Of a DNA stretch of 45,590 nucleotides, positions 24,175-31,268 are shown one piece after another (position 1 is the first letter of the stretch; each line of letters begins with the position of its first letter). The notes under the pieces are model-generated. The model had not been told where the DNA came from. It saw only the letters and a program-made list of their open reading frames with translations, and did no database searches. The translations under genes were made by a program, and so were the position numbers. The DNA lies in assembly GCA_949294095.1 (NCBI GenBank), contig CASFFZ010000008.1:1-45590 (forward strand), in the 5' to 3' direction. Source of the DNA: an uncultured bacterium (GTDB taxonomy: Bacteria > Elusimicrobiota > Elusimicrobia > Elusimicrobiales > Elusimicrobiaceae).

Positions 24175-25719
24175 CTATTTATCATTCTTTTCACCGTCTA
24201 TATTCAGGCTGTCCGAATCCAAGGTTTCGTCCTTAGTTCCCGATGTCGCCCACCAAGCGCCCAATGCACCCAGACCGGCTGCACCGCCGCCCAACAGCAA
24301 CTGTGCCCATGTAGCCCACTCGACGGCAAATCCGACTCCGGGAATAAACGCGGCACCAATGCCGGCCGTTAATATCGATCCAATAGTTATACCCCATGTG
24401 GATAAGGAAGACCCGCTATAGGTTGTGGCATACTTTGCACTGGTTATTAACAAAGAAAGCACCGGAATTAAGGCCACCGCCGCAATAGCTAAAGCCAAAA
24501 TCCATCCCGCACCAAAGAACCATCCCGAACCATGAATAGCCGCCGGGATGGCCACTATAGCCGCCAGCGCCGTGGGAATGGCAATCCACATCCACATGCG
24601 GATATTATCTCTGGCTTGTTTACGTTTCAAGGCATCAGCTTCAAAATCAGCGGTAGAATAATTTCTAATCCCCCGCAGCTGAGTCTCCGTAGCATCATTA
24701 AAATCTTTAGAACCTTGCCCCTGCCCGGTAGTTACGGTTTCGCCGCTGATGCTGCTCATCCCGCCGGAAACTTCCTCGCTGGCTAACCACGCACGGGCAG
24801 CTTCGTTTGCCGCACGGTTGCGGTTAGCCGCAGCATCGGCAGAGCGTTTGCGGATAAAAGCCAAATCCGATTTTTCTCTGGAAGAGCGCGCATCCAAAGC
24901 CTTTAAATTCTTATCGGACGCCAGCATTTCATCTTGGCCAAAACTCGCACGGGCGCGTAAGCGGGCCCCTTCCTGGGCAGCTGCCACTTGCGATTGGAAA
25001 TTTTTCATAATTTGCTCAGGCGTCTGGTTTTTTCCAGCAGCGCCAGAACCTTTGCCGCCCTTTTTAGAACTGTCCTGCACGACAAAAGAAGAATTAAACG
25101 CATTTCCTCCGCCGCTGCCGCCTTTCGTCGCCGCGGAAGAGCCCCAATCGCGGCTGGCGCTGGCCAACGTTCCGGCCGGGGCCGCTCCTTGCGCTTGTCC
25201 GCCCGCGGAGGCCGCTTGCTGGGCCTGCGCTTGGGCATTGGCAATGGCATCCGACACGCCGGAGAACGATTGTTTGGCAAAAGCCATCGGGTTGTTTTTT
25301 AAGTCTTCTTCATTGGCACGGTTTGCCCCCATGCCCAGCCCTTCCGTACCGCCCATTTGATAAGCCTGCGGATCCGAAGGAGCTAAGGCTTGATTCGCCG
25401 CGGCCTCTTCATACTCTTCGGCCTGTTTTTGGGCAAGCGCCATTTTTTCCGTCATCTCAATAGCTTTGGAAGGAGTGGCCAGAAAAGAAGATTGCACTTC
25501 TCCATTGGCTCCATAAGATCCGCCGTTGGCTCCCGCCACATATACCACCTCGCCCGGGTTGTATTGCCCGCCCAGGTTAAAAGCCGTATTATCGGAAGGA
25601 GCGTCCAAGTATTGCCAAGCCGCAATACCCGCCACTCCGATCACGGCTGAAAGCCCCACCGCCTGTGCAGTGGAAAGCGCAATTTTGCCGCTTTTTCCCA
25701 GCCATTTAAAGATATTCAT
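24175..25719 (-). CDS. 514-residue multi-pass membrane protein, paralogue of the 503-residue protein
   Basis: The family is not recognised. It has an N-terminal helix (about 16-35), an Ala/Gln/Gly-rich middle, and the conserved box KRSADAAANRNRAANEAARA (near 293) followed by AWLASEEVSGGM. Four to five C-terminal transmembrane helices follow (from about 370), ending in a hydrophilic tail. Shared words with the 503-residue protein come in the same order (MNIFKWL, GLGMGAN, TLASAS, NAFN, ETQLRGI against NQIKGI), which marks them as paralogues from an old duplication. AGGAGG lies five bases before ATG 25719. No cysteines were seen, unlike the neighbouring 1278- and 507-residue proteins. Confidence 0.75.
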   Translation of the reverse strand: MNIFKWLGKSGKIALSTAQAVGLSAVIGVAGIAAWQYLDAPSDNTAFNLGGQYNPGEVVYVAGANGGSYGANGEVQSSFLATPSKAIEMTEKMALAQKQAEEYEEAAANQALAPSDPQAYQMGGTEGLGMGANRANEEDLKNNPMAFAKQSFSGVSDAIANAQAQAQQAASAGGQAQGAAPAGTLASASRDWGSSAATKGGSGGGNAFNSSFVVQDSSKKGGKGSGAAGKNQTPEQIMKNFQSQVAAAQEGARLRARASFGQDEMLASDKNLKALDARSSREKSDLAFIRKRSADAAANRNRAANEAARAWLASEEVSGGMSSISGETVTTGQGQGSKDFNDATETQLRGIRNYSTADFEADALKRKQARDNIRMWMWIAIPTALAAIVAIPAAIHGSGWFFGAGWILALAIAAVALIPVLSLLITSAKYATTYSGSSLSTWGITIGSILTAGIGAAFIPGVGFAVEWATWAQLLLGGGAAGLGALGAWWATSGTKDETLDSDSLNIDGEKNDK

Positions 25720-25750
25720 AAAGTCCTCCTGCGTTTCCTAATAAATTGAC

Positions 25751-27445
25751 TTATTGTTTCTTTGCATTATTCAAACAGGTCAAAGGAGCGGGACTTCCCT
25801 TACAGGCGGCCACTTTCGATTGGTCATATACGTTAACATCTCCATAGTTCTCCCCATACGAAGCCCACCATTCCTGCTCATTCTGCGTGTCCGGCACCGT
25901 GTAGTTACTCCTCCCTGTGTATGACGAATAGGCCGCATTTTTACGATCCAACGCCGCCCAATAATCATCCGTTTTAGCAATTTCCGCTTGACGGGCATAA
26001 TACTTCGAAAAATTTTTGCTTTGTTGCTCTTGGCGTTTTAGTTCTTGTTTTACACGTTTTTCTTCTATTCTTCTTTTTCCTTTCTCATCCGCTTTCTGAT
26101 ATTCTTCGTATGCTTTTTTCTGCTCATTATACTTCTGCATATCTTGCTCATATTTTTGTTGCGCTTCTTGGCCTAACACAATATCATTATCATTGGGCAC
26201 GGCCACATCTGCTCCGCCGGAGGAAGACTTCGGCAGATAATCGCTGCGCTGCGGTTGCACCGGCTCCGTGGGAATACGGGAGATTTGTGGCGCGCCGCCC
26301 AAATCCGCTTGGCACTGCCACACCAGGCCATTAGGGTTTTTGTCCATCCATTCTTTTACCGCATCTTCCCCGAATTGATCTATTAATAACTTCTGATTAT
26401 CTTCACCGACAGGCTGATTGGCGGCAGACATTCCCGCATCTTGTAAACTAGAATTATAAGCGTTATTCCCGGCAATGGTTCCCTGCAAGGCATCAATCCC
26501 CTGCCCCAGCAAATCGCCGACCGCCTGCAGCCCCAAGTTCAGCAGGCCGCTAAACAATTGCTCCATCAAGCGGTCTTCCAAGGTAGAAGTAAGATCGTCT
26601 TTGTCATCTTTACTTTTTTGGGCCGCGTCGGAAAGGGCATCGTCTAAATTACTTAAATCCGCAGACGACACCGGCGCATTGGTGTCTAACGCCAACCCGC
26701 CGCTTTTGCTTAAATCCACGCCGTTTTCCGTAAAAGCTTCACTGCCTTGCACATGGCCGCCCATCAAAGCTCTCTTGGCGTTTGCGCCTTTGGAATCCCG
26801 CAAGCCGGCGGCCGCACGGCTGGTTTGGGCAAATTGCGAAAGCGCCCGGCGGGCATCTTGGTTTTTTAACTGCTGAAACGGAGCTTCCGTTCCTTTTTCT
26901 TGGCTTTCATACGGCGAAAAATCGCCGCGCGGCGCACCCCAAGAAGTACTGACGCCGCTCCCGCTGGCATGACTTACGGTGGCGTTATCCAATTGACCGA
27001 TTGGAGTCGGCCCCGAGGAAGCCCCCCCACCGCTATACCCGCCGCTGTAGCCGCCATAGGAGCCGCCGGATGCATAATCGGACGAGTCTTCCCCCGTTTC
27101 GGAGAAATCTTCCGCCGCTGCCGCCGCGGCCGCGGCGTCTTCTTCCTGGCGGGCTTGCTTTTCCCCGGCGGAATAGAGCATGGTGGAGTTATTGCCTTGC
27201 ATGTCGGGATATTTGGAAGCTAAAAGGTATTGTTCCGCCTCATCGTTCATAAAAGGCATCTGGGCCAAATCATAGCCGCGGGTGTTGAACCCGTCAAAAG
27301 AGGACTCATCGGCGTCTCCCATAAACGATGCCAACGTCAAAAGGGACACAAAACATACAACGATAATGGCACCCCAGGTATACGCCTGCTTTTTGTCCAT
27401 TTTATTTATTTTTTGGAATACATTTCCCGGTTTTAATTTAAACAT
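25751..27445 (-). CDS. 564-residue single-pass low-complexity protein of unknown function
   Basis: This is the first gene of the unknown cluster. A basic N-terminus and a transmembrane helix (about 22-42) are followed by an acidic segment, an Ala run, a SYGGYSGGYSGGG repeat (about 135) and Ser/Gly-rich sequence. A helical region (about 270-330), a long Lys/Glu/Gln-rich coiled coil (about 450-500) and a Tyr/Trp-rich end follow. Three of four cysteines lie after the helix. The start is ATG 27445: GAGG lies five bases before it, and the longer frame from 27508 would place the promoter-proximal leader inside the gene. The family is not recognised. A structural or adhesive envelope role fits the composition but is inference. 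Confidence 0.72.
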   Translation of the reverse strand: MFKLKPGNVFQKINKMDKKQAYTWGAIIVVCFVSLLTLASFMGDADESSFDGFNTRGYDLAQMPFMNDEAEQYLLASKYPDMQGNNSTMLYSAGEKQARQEEDAAAAAAAAEDFSETGEDSSDYASGGSYGGYSGGYSGGGASSGPTPIGQLDNATVSHASGSGVSTSWGAPRGDFSPYESQEKGTEAPFQQLKNQDARRALSQFAQTSRAAAGLRDSKGANAKRALMGGHVQGSEAFTENGVDLSKSGGLALDTNAPVSSADLSNLDDALSDAAQKSKDDKDDLTSTLEDRLMEQLFSGLLNLGLQAVGDLLGQGIDALQGTIAGNNAYNSSLQDAGMSAANQPVGEDNQKLLIDQFGEDAVKEWMDKNPNGLVWQCQADLGGAPQISRIPTEPVQPQRSDYLPKSSSGGADVAVPNDNDIVLGQEAQQKYEQDMQKYNEQKKAYEEYQKADEKGKRRIEEKRVKQELKRQEQQSKNFSKYYARQAEIAKTDDYWAALDRKNAAYSSYTGRSNYTVPDTQNEQEWWASYGENYGDVNVYDQSKVAACKGSPAPLTCLNNAKKQ

Positions 27446-27540
27446 AAAAACCTCGTATATATAATAAAAACTACTCTTGTTGACCCGCACCCCGGGGGGC
27501 ACGCTCAAACACAGAGTTACACATTCTCCTGCTAATAATT

Positions 27541-27569
27541 AGTATAGGCAGAAAACAGGCCGTTGTCAA
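27541..27569 (-). promoter_or_regulatory. Strong promoter of the unknown envelope cluster
   Basis: Minus-strand TTGACA (27569-27564) is perfect. TATACT (27546-27541) matches five of six bases, with a 17-bp spacer. The predicted start near 27534 gives a leader of about 90 nt to ATG 27445. The -35 box overlaps one arm of a palindrome (27568-27585). Confidence 0.82.
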
Positions 27570-27585
27570 GGCTAAAAATAGCCTT
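27568..27585. repeat. Palindrome overlapping the -35 box
   Basis: AAGGCTA (27568-27574) and TAGCCTT (27579-27585) form a perfect 7-bp inverted repeat with a 4-nt spacer. It touches the stop codon of the TadE-like gene on one side and the -35 box of the next promoter on the other. It could be a regulator site. No T-tract follows, so it is not a typical terminator. Confidence 0.55.
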
Positions 27586-28130
27586 TAGCGCCCTTCCGGC
27601 CGCTGGTAAGGAGCCGGCCGCTCGTTATGCCCTACATATTTGATAATTTCCACCTGCCCCCCCGTTTCACACAAGAAAGCATAGCCTTTGAGGCATTTGG
27701 CGTCCCGCTCGCAGACTTGGTCTTTGTTATAATTGCACAGAAAACGAATTCGGGGCGGGCGGGTGTGGGCTGTCATTACCACCTTGGTCCAGGTGCCGGA
27801 GGTTTCAATATCCATTTTTAATTCACTCAAACTTAAAAATTTACGCATGCCCGGATTATTAAACCCTAAATAATTTTCCACTTTTTCCTGAATGTCTTTT
27901 TTTAAAAAGCGTCTGTCCCAAGTGTTTGCATAGTAGTCGGTTTCATGCGACTGCAGCTGAAAGCGGCGCGCCGCATAGAAGCCGGCAATTTCCATTTTCT
28001 GGCTTAAAATCAGCAACCCGAAAATTTTAATGATGAATAAAATAAAAATCAAAAACAACGGGAACAGCAACACCACTTCCGTGGTGGCTTGGCCTTTTGT
28101 AGAGCGGAAAGAAAAAAGATGTTTCATCAT
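27585..28130 (-). CDS. TadE/TadG-like pilus assembly protein (second set)
   Basis: This 181-residue protein has the TadE layout: a short basic lead, a KGQATTEVVLLFPLFLIF signature with the pseudopilin-like Glu, one hydrophobic helix and an extracytoplasmic domain. TadE-type minor pseudopilins help assemble Flp pili. ATG 28130 (or ATG 28127) is chosen because its A is the last base of the upstream TAA stop (TAATG), showing translational coupling. A 15-codon longer frame is unlikely. Two cysteine pairs (NYNKDQVCERDAKCL and FLCETG) suggest disulfides. It closes the second half of the Tad locus. Confidence 0.75.
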   Translation of the reverse strand: MMKHLFSFRSTKGQATTEVVLLFPLFLIFILFIIKIFGLLILSQKMEIAGFYAARRFQLQSHETDYYANTWDRRFLKKDIQEKVENYLGFNNPGMRKFLSLSELKMDIETSGTWTKVVMTAHTRPPRIRFLCNYNKDQVCERDAKCLKGYAFLCETGGQVEIIKYVGHNERPAPYQRPEGR

Positions 28131-29242
28131 TACGGATCCAATGTTACCGTATATTTCGGCAACGGGTATGGCCACACGCAGTTGTTGTTGCTGCGCGGGC
28201 AGGACAACACCACCGTGTTGCGCACATACGGTTTATATTTCTGTTCCAAATTAATGTTAAAATGATTGCGCGGCAATTTAAAAGGTTGTTTAAGCACCAC
28301 CCCGCGGCCCAAAGTGCGCAATTTGCTGCGGGAGCTGGAATCCAAATAGGCAAACTGGAATAATTTCGTTTTAATAATTTCAGACATCGGCAAATCCAAA
28401 TTAAGAGCCCCGCCGTGTTCCCCGCTTAAGCCGGAATCCGAAGCGTAAAAGCGTACCTTATCCAATTCAAACGGTTTGGTGGAAAGCGTGATATAGCGCC
28501 GCAGCTGCGAAGCGCTCTGCCGGGCGCAGTCTGATTTTTTGCAGTCGTTTGTGTTTAAATAATATGCCTCGCGGAACATGACGGCGTTTTTGCTTACTTC
28601 TTTATAAACATAAGACTGAGATTGATAAATAGAACTTACTTGAACATAGGTTTCCAAATAGTTCTGAATCACAATCGTGCCAAACCGCAGCGCCGGGAAG
28701 AAGTAATCGTTTACCAGGGCACGGCTCATAACCGGCACCCACGCATTGGAATCCGGTGCTTTCGGCTCTTCTTTCTCCCAATCCGTCCGCGGAAAATCCT
28801 GAATGGAAGGATCATACCGCAGCCCCCAGTCATTTGATTCCGCTTTCGGCGGATTATTGATCCCGGTTTCATAGTCCGGCCCAATAGCTGGCACGCCGCC
28901 GCCATGATAAAACAGTTCAAAAATACTAATCGGCTGCCTGCCGGACTGGGCCGCCGTTTCCTTGGGATTTACTTTTTGGTCTTTATAATACAGCATGACG
29001 CGGTAGGGAAGCGGCCCGTTTACCATTGCCACGGCATTTAAGTATGTGCTGGCCGAAGACAACTGCGAGTAGGCAGCATTATCCAACGCAAACTGATGGC
29101 GCACCTTGGTAATAGAAATTTTTGCCGTTTCAAACAACAAATAAATTACCAAAATAAAAATAGGCGCCAAAAGAACCGAAGGCAGCAATACTTGCGCCTT
29201 TCGGTCTTGCAGTTTCCTTACAGTTTGGCGAATGATATGCAT
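28130..29242 (-). CDS. TadG-like pilus assembly protein
   Basis: This 370-residue protein has a short basic N-terminus, KAQVLLPSVLLAPIFILVIY (about 14-33) as a single helix, and about 330 extracytoplasmic residues. This matches TadG/TadE-type pseudopilin-like proteins, which are needed for Flp pilus biogenesis, though the usual von Willebrand domain of TadG is not evident. It starts two bases after the stop of the Flp-like gene (ATG 29242) and its stop overlaps the next start. A Cys pair in NDCKKSDCARQ and another near the C-terminus (LSCPRSNNNCVWPYP) may form disulfides. Confidence 0.65.
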   Translation of the reverse strand: MHIIRQTVRKLQDRKAQVLLPSVLLAPIFILVIYLLFETAKISITKVRHQFALDNAAYSQLSSASTYLNAVAMVNGPLPYRVMLYYKDQKVNPKETAAQSGRQPISIFELFYHGGGVPAIGPDYETGINNPPKAESNDWGLRYDPSIQDFPRTDWEKEEPKAPDSNAWVPVMSRALVNDYFFPALRFGTIVIQNYLETYVQVSSIYQSQSYVYKEVSKNAVMFREAYYLNTNDCKKSDCARQSASQLRRYITLSTKPFELDKVRFYASDSGLSGEHGGALNLDLPMSEIIKTKLFQFAYLDSSSRSKLRTLGRGVVLKQPFKLPRNHFNINLEQKYKPYVRNTVVLSCPRSNNNCVWPYPLPKYTVTLDP

Positions 29243-29244
29243 AA

Positions 29245-29421
29245 TTAACTAGAAAGCAGCTGCCCAATAAACGTAAAGAAAAAACGCACAATATGCGTAT
29301 GAAACGCCGTTAAAAAGGCTGCCAAAATGACCACAATCGTAGCAAGCATCAGCACATACTCCACCGTTGCCTGCCCCTTTTGTTGTGCGCATGCGTTTTG
29401 GAACAGCCTTTTTAAGCGCAT
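29245..29421 (-). CDS. Flp-type pilin (third, in the downstream set)
   Basis: This 58-residue protein has the Flp signature: a basic lead, the cleavage-like KG-QATVEYVLML with Glu and Tyr at positions five and six after the glycine, and a hydrophobic helix. Prepilin peptidase would cut after G16. GGAGAA at 29433-29428 lies six bases before the ATG and overlaps the end of the regulator gene. It is followed directly by the TadG-like gene. It probably builds, or forms a minor part of, a pilus distinct from the two upstream pilins. Confidence 0.82.
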   Translation of the reverse strand: MRLKRLFQNACAQQKGQATVEYVLMLATIVVILAAFLTAFHTHIVRFFFTFIGQLLSS

Positions 29422-29424
29422 AAG

Positions 29425-30117
29425 TTATTCTCCGTCGGTATCGTCGGGAACGATTGTTCCTTCCGACGAAATCAACCCCTTTTCAATCGCTTTTACCACC
29501 GCTTCCGTGCGGCTGCTTACACCCAGCTTATGAAAAGCGCTGTTTAAATGGTTTTTAATGGTTTTAACGCTGCAGTTAAGTTCTTTGGCCAATTCCTTAT
29601 TGCTAAGGCCTTTGCCCAAATAGTCCATTACCTTAATTTCCGTTTTGGTAAGCGTTGCCTGGGAAGGCATGCCATTGTTTCCCATTTTGCGCAGACCATG
29701 CAGCAGTTTGCCCATCAGCTGCTGCGGAATCATCAACCCTTCGCTGGTAAACGTTTTAATGGAATTTACGAGTTCCGCCGCCGGCAGCATTTTAGACAAA
29801 TACCCGTTTGCCCCCGCCTGAATAGCGTCCAACACATGCGCTTCATCTTCAAAGCTGGAAAGCATCAGTACATTTACTTCCGGGCAGGCCTGGCGGATTT
29901 GGCGCGTAGCGTTAATGCCGTCCATCTTCGGCAGTTTAATATCCATCAGCACCACATCCGGTTTGAGTTTTTTGGCTTTGGCAACGGCTTCCAAGCCGTC
30001 GGCCGCCTCTCCCACCACTTCAATCCATTTTTCTCCGGTCAATACGTCTTTAATCCCTTCCCGGAACAGCGTTTGGTCATCGGCAATCAGTACGGTTACT
30101 TTTTTCTTTTTATTCAT
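29425..30117 (-). CDS. NarL/LuxR-family response regulator
   Basis: This 230-residue transcription factor has an N-terminal receiver domain with D13/D14, phospho-acceptor D59 in VVLMDIKLPKMDG, and K109 in GYLSKML. The C-terminal LuxR-type helix-turn-helix (about 155-207) contains LTKTEIKVMDYLGKGLSNKE and VKTIKNHLNSAFHKLGV. Phosphorylation should let it bind DNA as a dimer. The start is ATG 30117, because GGGAG lies seven bases upstream; the earlier ATG 30123 is too close to that site. The Flp-type pilin gene begins three bases after its stop, so it likely regulates the pilus genes it is transcribed with. Confidence 0.92.
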   Translation of the reverse strand: MNKKKKVTVLIADDQTLFREGIKDVLTGEKWIEVVGEAADGLEAVAKAKKLKPDVVLMDIKLPKMDGINATRQIRQACPEVNVLMLSSFEDEAHVLDAIQAGANGYLSKMLPAAELVNSIKTFTSEGLMIPQQLMGKLLHGLRKMGNNGMPSQATLTKTEIKVMDYLGKGLSNKELAKELNCSVKTIKNHLNSAFHKLGVSSRTEAVVKAIEKGLISSEGTIVPDDTDGE

Positions 30118-30146
30118 TGGCATACTCCCTAAACGTTGTAAAATTC

Positions 30147-31268
30147 CTAAGCATTTGTAATAGGCAGCGTGAAATTAAACGTTGCGCCTTTTCCCAACCC
30201 TTCACTGTGCGCCCATATACGGCCGCCGTGATTAATGACAATATCCTTGGCAATGGAAAGACCCAACCCCAAACGCCCCACACGGCTTTTATCGCCCAGC
30301 TGGGTAAAGCTGGTAAACAAATGCGGTGCCTGCTCGGGGTCAATCCCGTCGCCAGAATCCGTTACCGACACTTTAGCATTTTTTTCATCTATTTTGCTAA
30401 CGACAATTTCAATAGAACCGTTATCCGGCGTGTGCCGAACGGCGTTTTCCAGAATGTTGGAAATAACCTGGCGGATGCGTTTTTCATCCGCAAACACCGG
30501 CACCGTGCCGCAGCTTTCAAACGTAACGCGAATGTTGCGCTTGGCCCCTTTGGCGCGGAAAATTTCCACCGTTTTCTTTAAGCTTTCCGTCAGTTCAAAG
30601 CGGGTTTTTTCAATGCGCAGTTTTCCTTTTTCAATGGCGGCCCAATCCACCAGGTCTTTAATCAAATGCTCAATCTGGCTGATGGACTCATCCATAAACA
30701 TCATTTTCTTTTTCTGATCTTCATCCGGATTCATTTTCTTTTTGAGCATGTCAAAACTCATCTTCAGCGTCATCAGCGAGTTGGACAAATCGTGCGACAC
30801 AATGGAGAAGAATTTGGATTTCATATTGTTTAACCGATCCAAGTCTTCGTTGCGGGTTTTGAGCTGGGCCAACAATTCTTTGTTGCTCTGTTCCAGGAAA
30901 TACTTGTCCAGCGCCCGGTTAATCGTACGTTTTAAATAGTCAAAATCCACCGGTTTCATCAAGAAATCATATACAGACTCCTGCATCGCTTCCATAATGG
31001 CATTTAACGAAGCATACGCCGTGATCATAATAATTTGGGAATCTTGGTTAAAAGAGCGGATCTTGCGGATTAAGTCCAGCCCCGTTTCGCCGGGCAGATT
31101 GTAATCCATCAGAATCACGTTAAAGAATTCATTGGAACAAATTTCCAAGCATTCCGCCGCATCCCCCGCCTGATAGACCTTATACCCTTCAATCTCTAGC
31201 AAATCTACCAGCGTTTCACGCAGGTTGTTGTCGTCGTCTACTACTAAGATTTTAACTTGCTTCTCCAT
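30147..31268 (-). CDS. Receiver-histidine kinase hybrid protein
   Basis: This 373-residue cytoplasmic protein has an N-terminal receiver domain (1-120, acidic D11/D12, phospho-acceptor D55 in VILMDYNLPGETG) and a coiled linker. A HisKA domain follows with H159 in FFSIVSHDLSNSL, then an HATPase with the ATP-site motifs ENAVRH, DSGDGIDPEQ and GLGLSI. There is no sensor or membrane segment. Such receiver-first kinases act in the middle of a phosphorelay. Its start lies inside the end of the membrane kinase gene (17-bp overlap), so the two are co-translated. It probably receives phosphate from that kinase and passes it to the NarL-type regulator. Confidence 0.88.
   Translation of the reverse strand: MEKQVKILVVDDDNNLRETLVDLLEIEGYKVYQAGDAAECLEICSNEFFNVILMDYNLPGETGLDLIRKIRSFNQDSQIIMITAYASLNAIMEAMQESVYDFLMKPVDFDYLKRTINRALDKYFLEQSNKELLAQLKTRNEDLDRLNNMKSKFFSIVSHDLSNSLMTLKMSFDMLKKKMNPDEDQKKKMMFMDESISQIEHLIKDLVDWAAIEKGKLRIEKTRFELTESLKKTVEIFRAKGAKRNIRVTFESCGTVPVFADEKRIRQVISNILENAVRHTPDNGSIEIVVSKIDEKNAKVSVTDSGDGIDPEQAPHLFTSFTQLGDKSRVGRLGLGLSIAKDIVINHGGRIWAHSEGLGKGATFNFTLPITNA

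Noticed and set aside
27050..27095. Tyr/Gly/Ser repeat as a possible CRISPR-like or mobile repeat
   Set aside because: It is a short in-frame peptide repeat (GGYSGGYSGGG) inside the 564-residue protein gene, with no spacers or flanking repeats.
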